Shown here: one piece after another, positions 26,377-35,347 of the stretch
How the letters are laid out: every line of letters begins with the position of its first letter
Position numbering within the stretch: the first letter of the stretch is position 1
Assembly (NCBI GenBank): GCA_016789885.1
Contig: JAEUPZ010000032.1
Coordinates: 1-64,000 of the forward strand
DNA: 64,000 bases
Source of the DNA: Chromatiales bacterium
GTDB lineage: Bacteria; Pseudomonadota; Gammaproteobacteria; Steroidobacterales; GCA-2729495
Direction: 5' to 3'
Translations under genes and position numbers: made by a program
Notes under the pieces: model-generated
Databases searched by the model: none
The model's input: only the letters and a program-made list of their open reading frames with translations
What the model was told of the DNA's origin: nothing

Positions 26377-27210
26377 ATGAGCACGAGCAGCCGCGAGATG
26401 TCCGCCCGCGCCGGCCAGGAGCCGGCCACGACCGTCGGTGACATCACCGCCCGCGATCCCGTCATGACGGTGCGGAACGCCAACGTCCATTACGGCGAGA
26501 CCCACGCCATCAAGGACGTCAGCCTCGACGTCGGCCGCAACGAGGTCATCGCGCTGATCGGCCCCTCGGGCTGCGGCAAATCGACGTTCCTGCGCTGCCT
26601 GAACCGCATGAACGACACGATCGAGTCAGCGCGGGTGACCGGCGACTTCCGGCTCGACGGGCAGGACATCTACGACCGGTCGAACGACGTCGTCATGCTC
26701 CGTGCCCGCATCGGCATGGTCTTCCAGAAGCCCAACCCGTTCCCGAAGTCGATCTACGAGAACGTGGCCTACGGGCCCCGCATCCACGGCCTCGCCTCCA
26801 ACCGCGCCGAGCTCGACGACATCGTCTACGGCAGCCTCGAGCGGGCCGGCCTGCTCGACGAGGTGAAGAGCCGCATCGACGAGCCGGGCACGGGGCTCTC
26901 GGGAGGGCAGCAGCAGCGGCTCTGCATCGCCCGGGCCATTGCCGTGAACCCCGAGGTCATCCTGATGGACGAGCCATGCTCGGCGCTCGATCCCATCGCG
27001 ACGGCGCGCATCGAGGACCTCATCGATGAGCTCACGCAGAACTACGCCATCGCCATCGTCACGCACTCGATGCAGCAGGCCGCCCGCGTGTCCCAGCGCA
27101 CGGCCTACTTCCACCTGGGGCGCCTCGTCGAGGTCGGTCCCACCGAGAAGATCTTCACCAATCCCAGCCACAAGCTGACCGAGGACTACGTCACCGGCCG
27201 TTTCGGCTGA
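26377..27210 (+). CDS. pstB: Phosphate ABC transporter ATP-binding protein PstB
   Basis: 277 residues. Walker A is GPSGCGKST, the Q-loop sits in [11 protein letters not shown], the signature is [14 protein letters not shown], Walker B is [13 protein letters not shown] and the H-loop is IVTHSM. These are the textbook PstB motifs, including the [10 protein letters not shown] phosphate-family hallmark. It energises PstCA from the cytoplasm. The start was put at 26377 because GGAAG lies 12 bases upstream; in-frame ATGs at 26320 and 26398 are possible. Last gene of the phoB-pst block. Confidence 0.95.
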   Translation: MSTSSREMSARAGQEPATTVGDITARDPVMTVRNANVHYGETHAIKDVSLDVGRNEVIALIGPSGCGKSTFLRCLNRMNDTIESARVTGDFRLDGQDIYDRSNDVVMLRARIGMVFQKPNPFPKSIYENVAYGPRIHGLASNRAELDDIVYGSLERAGLLDEVKSRIDEPGTGLSGGQQQRLCIARAIAVNPEVILMDEPCSALDPIATARIEDLIDELTQNYAIAIVTHSMQQAARVSQRTAYFHLGRLVEVGPTEKIFTNPSHKLTEDYVTGRFG

Positions 27211-27332
27211 GGGCGTCGCTCCTGCCATTGCGGATTGCCGCAACGCTGGCTGCGGCTTCTCCGTATCGTCGCTCCCCGGGCTCCGTGGTGTACTGCGCCG
27301 CGTTGACAGTTACCTCCCGATTGAGAGCAGTC

Positions 27333-27968
27333 ATGCAGAAGTCCGTTCTGGCCGGCGTCGTTGCCGGCCTGGTGACCGCCGGCGCCATGAATGTGGCTGC
27401 CGCCGCAGGTACGTGGCCCGAAGCCGGTGATTTCGTGCTTCGCGGCGGGTTCCACACGATCGATCCCAAGGGTGGCAGCTTTGACGGTGGTGAGGGCGCG
27501 CCGAGCCTGCAGGTCCGCGAGGACACCTCGTTCACCTTCAGCGGCACCTACTTCTTCACGCCGGCCATTGCCGTCGAGCTGCAGGCCGCGACGCCGTTCA
27601 ACCACGACATCGACATCGTCGGGGCCGGCAAGGCCGCGAGCACACGGCACCTGCCGCCGACGCTCAGCGTGCAGTACCACGTGCCCTTCGGCGACTTCAA
27701 GCCGTACGTCGGCCTCGGCCTGAACTGGACCATCTTCTTCGACGAGAGCACGGTCGGCCCGTTGTCCGGAGCGGACCTCAACCTCGACGACTCCTTCGGG
27801 GTCGCCGCGCAGCTCGGCGTCGATTACGCCCTGAGCGACCGCTGGTACCTGAACGGCGAGATACGCTGGATCGACATCGACACCGATGCCAAGGTCAACG
27901 GTGGCACGCTCGGCAGCGTCGAGATCGATCCGTTCGTCTGGGCGCTGACGGTGGGCCGCCGCTTCTAG
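27333..27968 (+). CDS. ompW: OmpW-family outer-membrane protein
   Basis: 211 residues. The signal peptide ends at NVAAAAGTWPEAG (about 27). An eight-stranded barrel follows, with OmpW hallmarks: DFVLRGGFHTIDPK near the N-terminus, TFSGTYFFTPAIAVELQAATPF, LPPTLSVQYHVPF and LNGEIRWIDI, ending in Arg-Arg-Phe. OmpW barrels open laterally and pass small hydrophobic molecules. It lies 122 bases after pstB and ends at a strong terminator shared with the opposing gene. The start was chosen at the signal-peptide ATG. Confidence 0.92.
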   Translation: MQKSVLAGVVAGLVTAGAMNVAAAAGTWPEAGDFVLRGGFHTIDPKGGSFDGGEGAPSLQVREDTSFTFSGTYFFTPAIAVELQAATPFNHDIDIVGAGKAASTRHLPPTLSVQYHVPFGDFKPYVGLGLNWTIFFDESTVGPLSGADLNLDDSFGVAAQLGVDYALSDRWYLNGEIRWIDIDTDAKVNGGTLGSVEIDPFVWALTVGRRF

Positions 27969-27998
27969 CCCGACGGTCGACCTTGCGAGAAGGCAGCG

Positions 27999-28027
27999 AC
28001 GGCCGGCGCCCGCAAGGGCCCGGCCGT
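27999..28027. terminator. Bidirectional hairpin terminator between ompW and the lyase gene
   Basis: ACGGCCGG (27999) plus GCCC pairs with GGGC plus CCGGCCGT (28020) across a GCAA tetraloop, with one bulged C. It sits between two convergent genes. A stable GNRA-type loop supports a real RNA hairpin. Confidence 0.7.
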
Positions 28028-28040
28028 TCGCTTGTCTGCG

Positions 28041-29006
<966 letters not shown>

Positions 29007-29035
29007 GGTGCTGATCCCGGGATTCGCAGCCCGGT

Positions 29036-29065
29036 ATTCTATATGGGGGCGGGCCCTGCGATAAT
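29036..29065. promoter_or_regulatory. Divergent promoter region (lyase / CoA-transferase)
   Basis: Minus-strand -10 TAGAAT (29036-29041) lies 30 bases from the lyase start. Plus-strand -10 GATAAT (29060-29065) lies 42 bases before the CoA-transferase start. The two promoters nearly touch, which would allow co-regulation by one factor. Confidence 0.5.
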
Positions 29066-29107
29066 CACGCCCGTCAAAAATTCCCTGTCAAACCAACAAG
29101 TAAACCC

Positions 29108-30316
29108 ATGACGCAGCAGCCAGCCCTCCCGCTCGCCGGGGTCCGCATCGTCGAGTTCACCCACATGGTCATGGGGCCGGCCGCTGGCCTGATCCTGGCG
29201 GACCTCGGTGCCGACGTCATCAAGATCGAGCCGGTGGGGGGCGACAGCACCCGCCGGCTGCCCGGCTCCGGCTCGGGTTACTTCCCGATGTACAACCGCA
29301 ACAAGCGGAGCCTCTGCGTCGACCTCAAGTCCGAGGCAGGCCGCGCGGCGGTGCTGCGACTCGTCGACCGGGCCGACGTCGTGATCGAGAACTTCCGGCC
29401 GGGCACCATGGACCGCCTGGGCTTCGGCTACGAGGCCCTGTCGGCGCGCAACCCGGGGCTGATCTACTGCTCCGAGAAGGGCTTCCTGAGCGGGCCCTAC
29501 GAGAACCGCACGGCGCTCGACGAGGTGGCCCAGATGATGGGCGGCCTCGCCTACATGACGGGCCCCCCGGGCCAGCCGCTGCGGGCCGGCACGTCGGTCA
29601 TCGACGTGCAGGGCGGCATGTTCGGGTCGGTGGGCATCCTCGCGGCCCTGTTCCAGCGGCAGCTCACCGGCCGCGGGCAGAACGTCGTCGCGTCGCTGTA
29701 CGAGAGCACCGTGTTCCTGGTGGGCCAGCACATGGCGCAGTACGCGGTGACGGGCAAGGCCGCGGCGCCGATGCCGGTGCGGGTCTCGGCCTGGGCCATC
29801 TACCAGGTCTTCGAGACCGGTGACCAGCAGCAGGTGTTCGTCGGCGTCGTCAGCGACAAGCAGTGGAAGGACCTGTGCGCCGCCTTCGACCTGAAGGACC
29901 TGGCCGCCGACCGCAGCCTCGACACGAACAACGACCGGGTGGCCCACAAGGACCGCCTGCTGCCCATCATCAAGGAGGTCTTCCGGCGCTACACCAAGGC
30001 CGAGCTCATGGCCAAGCTCGAGAAGGTGGGCCTGCCCTTCGCGCCCATCGCGAGACCCGAGGACCTGTTCGACGACCCCCACCTCAAGGCCAACGCGGGC
30101 CTGCTGCCGATCACGGTGACCGACGGCCCGCGGGCCGGGCAGGTGACGCAGCTGCCGGCGCTGCCGCTCGAGATGGCCGGGCACCGCTTCGGCGTGCACC
30201 AGGACGTGCCGCGGGCCGGCCAGCACACGCGCGAGGTGCTGCGCGAGGCCGGCTACAGCGACGCCGAGATCGATGCGCTGGCCAGCACTGGCGCCGTGGA
30301 GGTCGAAGCGGCCTGA
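29108..30316 (+). CDS. CaiB/BaiF family (class III) CoA-transferase
   Basis: 402 residues, the usual length. The N-terminus (PLAGVRIVEFTHMVMGPAAG) and DLGADVIKIEPVGGDSTR are hallmarks of the fold. RRLPGSGSGYFPMYNRNKRS and VDLKSEAGR follow. The catalytic Asp is expected in SVIDVQGGMFGSVG. The enzyme moves CoA between carboxylic acids (for example succinyl-CoA to a dicarboxylate). The substrate is not readable from sequence. Divergent from the HMGL-like lyase and convergent with the LeuD-like gene one base away. Confidence 0.9.
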   Translation: MTQQPALPLAGVRIVEFTHMVMGPAAGLILADLGADVIKIEPVGGDSTRRLPGSGSGYFPMYNRNKRSLCVDLKSEAGRAAVLRLVDRADVVIENFRPGTMDRLGFGYEALSARNPGLIYCSEKGFLSGPYENRTALDEVAQMMGGLAYMTGPPGQPLRAGTSVIDVQGGMFGSVGILAALFQRQLTGRGQNVVASLYESTVFLVGQHMAQYAVTGKAAAPMPVRVSAWAIYQVFETGDQQQVFVGVVSDKQWKDLCAAFDLKDLAADRSLDTNNDRVAHKDRLLPIIKEVFRRYTKAELMAKLEKVGLPFAPIARPEDLFDDPHLKANAGLLPITVTDGPRAGQVTQLPALPLEMAGHRFGVHQDVPRAGQHTREVLREAGYSDAEIDALASTGAVEVEAA

Positions 30317-30317
30317 G

Positions 30318-30956
30318 TCAGGCGGCAGGCGTGCCCGGCTGCAGGTAGATCCACGGCCGGCGGTCGCGGTCGGCCGCCTGGAAGGCGTCGATGTCGGCGG
30401 CGCGCTTCAGCGTCACGCCGATGGGGTCGAGGCCCTCGAGCAGCATCTCGCGGTCGGCCGGCGGGACCTCGAAGCCGGTCGCGGTGCCGTCGGGCGCCGT
30501 CAGCGTGCAGGTGACGAGGTCCACCGTGACCGGCCGCGAAGGATCCGCCTCGACCTGGGCGGCGAGCGCCTCGATGCGGGCGGCGTCGAGCACGACCGGC
30601 AGGATGCCGTTGCGCACGCAGTTCCCGTAGAAGATCGCGCCGAAGCTCGGCGCGACGATGCAGCGGACGCCCCACTCGTGCAGCGCCCACACGGCGTGCT
30701 CGCGGCTCGAGCCGCAGCCGAAATTGAGCCCCGTGAGCAGGATGCGCGCGTCGCGGTACGGCGCGCGGTTGAGCACGAAGTCGGGGTCCTCGGTGCGGGC
30801 CACCGGATCGCGGTAGCGCCAGCCGGCGAAGAGGCCGTCCTTCAGGCCCACCTTCGAGACCTTCTTCATCTCGCGGCTCGGGATGATGGCGTCGGTATCG
30901 ACGTTGATCCGCAGCAGCGGCGCGGCGATGGCCGTCAGGGCCGTGAACTTTTCCAT
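30318..30956 (-). CDS. leuD: 3-isopropylmalate dehydratase small subunit (LeuD-like)
   Basis: 212 residues, the swivel domain of the aconitase superfamily. Visible motifs are the N-terminal RINVDTDAIIPSREM, LNFGCGSSREHAVWAL (active-site Ser/Arg loop) and the FGAIFYGNCVRNGILPV block. It pairs with LeuC, encoded four bases upstream on the same strand, to isomerise 3-isopropylmalate by dehydration and rehydration in leucine synthesis. No leuA or leuB is in the window, so a different hydroxyacid substrate such as citramalate is possible. Confidence 0.88.
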   Translation of the reverse strand: MEKFTALTAIAAPLLRINVDTDAIIPSREMKKVSKVGLKDGLFAGWRYRDPVARTEDPDFVLNRAPYRDARILLTGLNFGCGSSREHAVWALHEWGVRCIVAPSFGAIFYGNCVRNGILPVVLDAARIEALAAQVEADPSRPVTVDLVTCTLTAPDGTATGFEVPPADREMLLEGLDPIGVTLKRAADIDAFQAADRDRRPWIYLQPGTPAA

Positions 30957-30960
30957 GGGG

Positions 30961-32370
30961 TCAGTCCCGGAGCAGCGGCCGGGGATCGCTGATCCGGCCG
31001 GCGATGGCGGAGGCGGCCACGGTGGCCGGGCTCGCGAGGTGCGAGCGCGTGCGCGGCCCCTGCCGGTTCTCGAAGTTGCGGTTCGTGCTGGTGACGACGC
31101 GCTCCTCGTGGCCGAAGCTCTCGCCGCCGGCGAAGAAGCACATCGAGCAGCCGGACTCGCGCCACTCGAAGCCCGCGTCGCGGAAGACCTGGTCGAGGCC
31201 CTCGGCCTCGGCCGCCAGCTTGACCGGCGTCGAGCCGGGCACGCAGATGGCCTTGACCCCCGGTGCCACGCGTCGGCCGCGCAGCACACGGGCGGCCTCG
31301 CGCAGGTCCGACAGGCGGCTGTTGGTGCAGGAACCGATGAAGGCGGCGTTGATGGGCAGGCCGGCCAGCGGCGTGCCGGGCGCGAGCCCCATGTAGGCCA
31401 GCGCGCGCTCCATGGCCTGGCGCCGGTTGGCGTCGGCCTCGGCGGCGGGGTTTGGCACCTGGCCATCCACCGCGCTGCCGTGCTGGGGGCTCGTGCCCCA
31501 GGTGACCTGGGGGCCGAGGGCCGACGCGTCGACCCGGATCTCGCGGTCGAAGACCGCGTCCGCATCGGTCTTCAGCGTGCGCCAGTGGGCCACGGCCCGG
31601 TCCCAGTCGGCACCCTTCGGGGCGTAGGTCCGGCCGCGCACGTAGTCGATGGTGGCCTCGTCGGGCGCGATGATGCCGGTGAAGGCGCCGAACTCGACGG
31701 CCATGTTGCAGAGGGTCAGCCGGGCCTCGACGCCCAGCGCGCTGATGGCGGGGCCGGCGAACTCCACGGCGTAGCCGCTGCCACCCGAGGCGCCGTAGTG
31801 CTGGATCAGGTGCAGTACCAGGTCCTTCGCGTAGACGCCCGGCGCGACGTGGCCGTCGAACCACACGCGCATGAGCTTCGGCTTGCGCACGACGAGGGTC
31901 TTGGTGGCCAGCGCGTGCTCGCCCTCGGTGGAGCCGATGCCCCAGGCGAGCGCGCCGAGGCCGCCGAGGGTGCAGGTGTGGCTGTCGGGGCAGACCAGCG
32001 TGACGCCCGGCAGCGCGATGCCCTGCTCGGGTGACACGACGTGCACGATGCCCTGGCGGGGGTCGCCCAGGTCGAAGAGGTTGATGCCGGCGGCCCGGGC
32101 GGCGTGGCGGGTGGCGGTAATGAACTCGGTGCCCCCCGGCATGCGCGTCTGGTCGCCGCGGCCCGGCAGCGTGTCGACGATGTGGTCCATCGTGCAGAAC
32201 ACCTGCTCGGGGTTGCGGACGGCGCGGCCGGCGGCGGCCAGCTCCTGGAGCGCCACGCTGCCGGTGCGCTCGTGCAGGAAGACGCGGTCGATGTAGAGCA
32301 GGGTCGTGCCGTCGCCAAGGTCGGCGACGGTGTGCGCGTCCCAGAGCTTGTCGATGAGGGTGCTGGGCAT
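30961..32370 (-). CDS. leuC: 3-isopropylmalate dehydratase large subunit (LeuC-like)
   Basis: 469 residues, full length. Motifs are GIVHVVSPEQG, LVCPDSHTCTLGGLGAL and the 4Fe-4S cysteines in GSCTNSRLSDLR and ESGCSMCFF. The segment after the cluster reads FAGGESFGHEERVVTSTNRN where standard LeuC has a PGERCASTSNRNFEGRQG-type segment, so this is a divergent subgroup. It forms the heterodimer with the LeuD-like subunit. Neighbouring CoA-transferase and HMGL-like lyase genes make an alternative catabolic role worth testing. Confidence 0.88.
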   Translation of the reverse strand: MPSTLIDKLWDAHTVADLGDGTTLLYIDRVFLHERTGSVALQELAAAGRAVRNPEQVFCTMDHIVDTLPGRGDQTRMPGGTEFITATRHAARAAGINLFDLGDPRQGIVHVVSPEQGIALPGVTLVCPDSHTCTLGGLGALAWGIGSTEGEHALATKTLVVRKPKLMRVWFDGHVAPGVYAKDLVLHLIQHYGASGGSGYAVEFAGPAISALGVEARLTLCNMAVEFGAFTGIIAPDEATIDYVRGRTYAPKGADWDRAVAHWRTLKTDADAVFDREIRVDASALGPQVTWGTSPQHGSAVDGQVPNPAAEADANRRQAMERALAYMGLAPGTPLAGLPINAAFIGSCTNSRLSDLREAARVLRGRRVAPGVKAICVPGSTPVKLAAEAEGLDQVFRDAGFEWRESGCSMCFFAGGESFGHEERVVTSTNRNFENRQGPRTRSHLASPATVAASAIAGRISDPRPLLRD

Positions 32371-32450
32371 GGGATTGAAGCTGCGGCGTCGTGGGCAATG
32401 GAGCAGTGGCGGCCCAGCGGCTAGACTGGGTCCGGATTCCACACGGGATG

Positions 32451-32465
32451 CGCGGCCTTGCCGCG
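32451..32465 (+). promoter_or_regulatory. Small hairpin just upstream of the membrane-protein start
   Basis: CGCGGC pairs with GCCGCG around CTT, ending nine bases before the ATG at 32474 and next to its GGCAGG binding site. It may limit ribosome access; equally it may be a chance GC-rich palindrome. A TAGACT hexamer at 32422 is a possible -10. Confidence 0.25.
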
Positions 32466-32473
32466 CGGCAGGA

Positions 32474-33025
32474 ATGATACCAGCAGAGCAGGGCCTGGCA
32501 GCGCCGGCTCCGGGCCGGGGCACCGTGGCCGGGGCGATCGGCGCGGCCTGGGGCATCGGCGGCATCGCAGCGCTGCTGGTGTATGCCATCGCGAAGCTCG
32601 CCGGCCACGTGGCCACCGCCGTGGCCGTCGGCCTCGCGCCGGCCGAATGGCTGCTCCTTGCCGCCAACGTCGCCTTCATGGTCTGGGCCGAAGGGGTGCG
32701 CGGGTTCCAGCGGCGGTTCGCGCCCCGTGTAGCGGCCCGGGCGCTGGTGCTGCTCGAGCGGCCGGAGCCCGTCACGGTCCTGCTGGCGCCGTTCTACTGC
32801 GTGGGCTATTTTCGGTCCACGCCGGCCCTCATGCGCATGGTCTGGGTGGGTACCGGGCTGATCGTCGCCGCCGTGCTGGCGGTGCAGCAGGTCGGCCAGC
32901 CGTGGCGGGGGATTCTCGACGCCGGCGTCGTCGCCGGCCTGACCTGGGGCACGCTGGCCGTGGTCGCCCAGGGGGTGCGCGTGCTGCACACGCGCCAGGC
33001 GACGGTGGATCCGGGGCTGCCGTGA
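32474..33025 (+). CDS. Conserved-looking multipass membrane protein, function unknown
   Basis: 183 residues with about four hydrophobic helices (about 22-45, 55-75, 105-128, 135-160). There are no catalytic motifs and no signal peptide. The cytoplasmic loop after helix 2 is basic (VRGFQRRFAPRVAARA). The start has GGCAGGA just before it. The gene stands alone between the divergent leuC and the downstream moaC. No family is recognised. Confidence 0.65.
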   Translation: MIPAEQGLAAPAPGRGTVAGAIGAAWGIGGIAALLVYAIAKLAGHVATAVAVGLAPAEWLLLAANVAFMVWAEGVRGFQRRFAPRVAARALVLLERPEPVTVLLAPFYCVGYFRSTPALMRMVWVGTGLIVAAVLAVQQVGQPWRGILDAGVVAGLTWGTLAVVAQGVRVLHTRQATVDPGLP

Positions 33026-33100
33026 GCCGGGCCTGAGCCGGTCCGGGCCGACTCGTGTCAGCCTGCGGCCGGCCGGCGCAGGCCCGCCGCAGGCCGCCGC

Positions 33101-33106
33101 TATACT
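33101..33106 (+). promoter_or_regulatory. -10 element of moaC (leaderless-type spacing)
   Basis: TATACT lies nine bases before the moaC ATG, so transcription would begin about three bases before the start codon. No -35 is recognisable. Confidence 0.5.
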
Positions 33107-33115
33107 GCCGCATAC

Positions 33116-33613
33116 ATGAAGAACGCCCCGCTGCCGTCACTGTCCCACGTCGACGCCGCCAACCGGCCGGCCATGGTCGACGTGTCCGGCAAGGCCGTGA
33201 CCCTCCGGACGGCCAGCGCCCGCGCGCGGGTGCAGCTGCCACTGGCCATCCGCGCCCGCATCGTCGATGGCGACATCGCCACGGCCAAGGGGCCCGTGTT
33301 CCAGACGGCCATCATCGCCGGGACCATGGGCGCGAAGCGCACCCACGACCTGATCCCGTTCTGCCATCCGCTTGGCCTCTCGGGCTGCCGCATCGACATC
33401 GCCGTCGACGAAGCCGGTGACGTCGTCATCGAGTGCCACGTGCGGGTCGAGAACCGCACCGGGGTCGAGATGGAGGCCCTGACCGGCGCGACGGTCGCTG
33501 CCCTGACGGTGTACGACATGTGCAAGGCGCTGTCCCACGACATCGTCATCGCCGACGTGCGGCTGCTGGCCAAGACCGGCGGCAAGAGTGACTACGCGGC
33601 GCCGGCGACCTGA
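33116..33613 (+). CDS. moaC: Cyclic pyranopterin monophosphate synthase MoaC
   Basis: 165 residues. Signature stretches are SHVDAANRPAMVDVSGK, KRTHDLIPFCHPLGLSGC, VRVENRTGVEMEALTGAT and the end motif DVRLLAKTGGKSDY. With MoaA it turns GTP into cyclic pyranopterin monophosphate, the first step of molybdenum cofactor synthesis. Its tail overlaps the next gene (MobA-like) by 26 bases, so two molybdenum-cofactor steps are coupled. Confidence 0.96.
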   Translation: MKNAPLPSLSHVDAANRPAMVDVSGKAVTLRTASARARVQLPLAIRARIVDGDIATAKGPVFQTAIIAGTMGAKRTHDLIPFCHPLGLSGCRIDIAVDEAGDVVIECHVRVENRTGVEMEALTGATVAALTVYDMCKALSHDIVIADVRLLAKTGGKSDYAAPAT

Positions 33614-34826
33614 CCGGCCCGCCGGTGCGGTCCCGCTGCTGCGGGCCGTGGTCCTGGCCGGCGGCCGCAGTAGCCGCATGGGGCGCGACAAGGCCCTGCT
33701 GGAGCACGGCGGCCGGACGTTGCTCGAGCGCACCGTCGCGCTGCTGCGCGAGCTGGTCGACGACGTGCGGGTGGCGGTGCAGCCCGGCGCGGTGCCCGAT
33801 GCCGTGCGCGCCCGCTTTCCGCTGGTCAGCGATCCTGGCCCGGACCTGGGCCCGGCCGGCGGCCTGATGGCGGCCCACGCGGCGGACCCGGCGGCGGCCT
33901 GGCTCGTGGTTGCCTGCGATCTGCCAGGCCTCGACCGGGCGGCGCTCGCGGGCCTCGTGGCGGGGCGCGATCCGGCCCGCGGCGCCACGGCCTACGGGCA
34001 GGCGGGGTCGCCAGACCCCGAGCCGTTGTGTGCCATCTATGAACCCGCTACGCTGGCGCGCCTTTCCGGCCGGCCGGCCTTGAGTCCAAGGCAGCTGCTC
34101 ACGACGAATATCCGCCTGTTGCCGGCACCGGCGACGGCGACACTGGCCAGTGCCAACACACCCGCAGACTGGCATCGATTGACAGGGACAGGCCCGATGG
34201 CAAAGAAGACTGCGCCGCGCAAGGCGGTGACCCCCGCGCAAGCCGAACAGCGCCCCAGCCGCGAGGACGCCGAGGCGGCGGTCCGCACCCTGCTGGCCTA
34301 CGTCGGCGAGGATCCGACGCGGGCGGGGCTGCGCAAGACGCCAGCCCGCTTCGTCGGCGCCTACGAGGACTGGTTCAACGGCTACCGCACCGACCCCTAC
34401 GCGCTGCTCGGCAGCTCCTTCGCCCAGGTGGACCGCTACGAGCGCATCGTCGCGCTGACCAACGTGCACTTCGAGTCCCACTGCGAGCACCACGTGGCAC
34501 CCGTCATCGGCCGCATCCACCTCGCGTACCTGCCAGACCGCCGGCTCGCCGGCATCAGCAAGCTGGTCCGCGTCGTCGAGGCGCTGACGCGGCGACTGAT
34601 CGTGCAGGAGAAGCTCACGGCCGAGGTCGCCCGCTGCATCCAGACCGTGCTCGAGCCCCGGGGCGTGGCCGTCATCGTCGAGGCCCAGCACCACTGCCTG
34701 ACCACCCGGGGCGTGCACCGCGACCAGGTCCGCATGACCACCAGCGAGATGCTCGGCGCCTTCCAGCAGGACGCGGGGCTCCGGTCCGAGTTCCTGGCGA
34801 CGGTGGCGAACGCCGGCGGCAACTGA
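33588..34826 (+). CDS. mobA: MobA-like molybdenum cofactor guanylyltransferase in one frame with FolE (GTP cyclohydrolase I)
   Basis: One uninterrupted 412-codon frame from a GTG start inside moaC. Residues about 17-200 are MobA-like: the nucleotide loop LAGGRSSRMGRDKALL, GPAGGLMAAHAA and VVACDLPGLDRAAL. The family attaches GMP to molybdopterin. Residues from 204 on are FolE (see 34197-34826). No stop codon separates the two parts, so either a true fusion protein is made, or FolE is also started from the internal ATG at 34197, which has an AGGGACAGG-type binding site upstream. Both activities use GTP or pterins, so a fusion would be chemically sensible. Which form exists in the cell is not known. 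Confidence 0.82.
   Translation: MTTRRRRPDRPAGAVPLLRAVVLAGGRSSRMGRDKALLEHGGRTLLERTVALLRELVDDVRVAVQPGAVPDAVRARFPLVSDPGPDLGPAGGLMAAHAADPAAAWLVVACDLPGLDRAALAGLVAGRDPARGATAYGQAGSPDPEPLCAIYEPATLARLSGRPALSPRQLLTTNIRLLPAPATATLASANTPADWHRLTGTGPMAKKTAPRKAVTPAQAEQRPSREDAEAAVRTLLAYVGEDPTRAGLRKTPARFVGAYEDWFNGYRTDPYALLGSSFAQVDRYERIVALTNVHFESHCEHHVAPVIGRIHLAYLPDRRLAGISKLVRVVEALTRRLIVQEKLTAEVARCIQTVLEPRGVAVIVEAQHHCLTTRGVHRDQVRMTTSEMLGAFQQDAGLRSEFLATVANAGGN
34197..34826 (+). CDS. folE: GTP cyclohydrolase I module (FolE), possible internal start
   Basis: 209 residues from ATG 34197, the expected FolE length, in the same frame as the MobA part. Zinc ligands are seen in SHCEHHVAP (Cys and His) and in AQHHCLTTRGV (Cys). 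The substrate region GRIHLAYLPDRRLAGISKLVR and RRLIVQEKLT matches the family. It converts GTP to dihydroneopterin triphosphate, the first step of folate synthesis. The Lys/Pro-rich first 40 residues are typical of an independent N-terminus, which argues for separate translation. Confidence 0.85.
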   Translation: MAKKTAPRKAVTPAQAEQRPSREDAEAAVRTLLAYVGEDPTRAGLRKTPARFVGAYEDWFNGYRTDPYALLGSSFAQVDRYERIVALTNVHFESHCEHHVAPVIGRIHLAYLPDRRLAGISKLVRVVEALTRRLIVQEKLTAEVARCIQTVLEPRGVAVIVEAQHHCLTTRGVHRDQVRMTTSEMLGAFQQDAGLRSEFLATVANAGGN

Positions 34827-34865
34827 GCGGGACCGGCGGCCGTGCAACGGCGGCCCCGGTGCCGA

Positions 34866-34871
34866 TAGAAT
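34866..34871 (+). promoter_or_regulatory. -10 element of the MaoC-like gene (leaderless-type spacing)
   Basis: TAGAAT lies eight bases before the ATG at 34880, leaving room for almost no 5' leader. Confidence 0.45.
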
Positions 34872-34879
34872 GCCGCCCC

Positions 34880-35347
34880 ATGTCAAAACGCATCATCCGC
34901 TGCGCCGACGACATCAAGGCCCTCGAGGGCCAGGAAGTCGGCGTCTCTGACTGGATCCTGGTCGACCAGGAGCGCATCAACCGCTTCGCCGACGCGACGG
35001 AAGACCACCAGTGGATCCACGTCGATCCCGAGCGGGCTGCCCGGGAGCTGCCGACGGGCACCACCATTGCCCACGGCTACCTGCTGATCTCGCTGCTGCC
35101 GCGCCTGCTCGATACCTTCGTCGAGTTCCAGGGCATCAAGCGCGTCATCAATTACGGCCTCAACGAGGTCCGCTTCAAGAACATGGTCTGCTCCGGCAAG
35201 CGGGTGAGGCTGCGCTCGCTGCTGATCTCGGCGCGCCAGCGGGCTGGCGGGCTGCAGGTCATCCTCGACAACCGCATCGAGATCGAGGGTGAGGCGAAGC
35301 CCGCCTGCACGGCCGAGACCATCGTCCTCTACTTCTTCGAGTCTTGA
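34880..35347 (+). CDS. MaoC-like (R)-specific enoyl-CoA hydratase / dehydratase
   Basis: 155 residues with a single hot-dog fold. The hydratase motif is clear: FADATEDHQWIHVDPERA with catalytic Asp and His, then GTTIAHGYLLISLLPRL. Relatives (PhaJ type) hydrate trans-2-enoyl-CoA to (R)-3-hydroxyacyl-CoA. The start was chosen at MSKRIIRC because a -10 lies just upstream; an in-frame start 21 bases earlier is unlikely. Its stop overlaps the TTG start of the amidase gene. Confidence 0.88.
   Translation: MSKRIIRCADDIKALEGQEVGVSDWILVDQERINRFADATEDHQWIHVDPERAARELPTGTTIAHGYLLISLLPRLLDTFVEFQGIKRVINYGLNEVRFKNMVCSGKRVRLRSLLISARQRAGGLQVILDNRIEIEGEAKPACTAETIVLYFFES

Noticed and set aside
33026..33115. 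A molybdenum-cofactor riboswitch before moaC
   Set aside because: A -10 hexamer lies nine bases from the ATG, leaving no leader to fold into a riboswitch.
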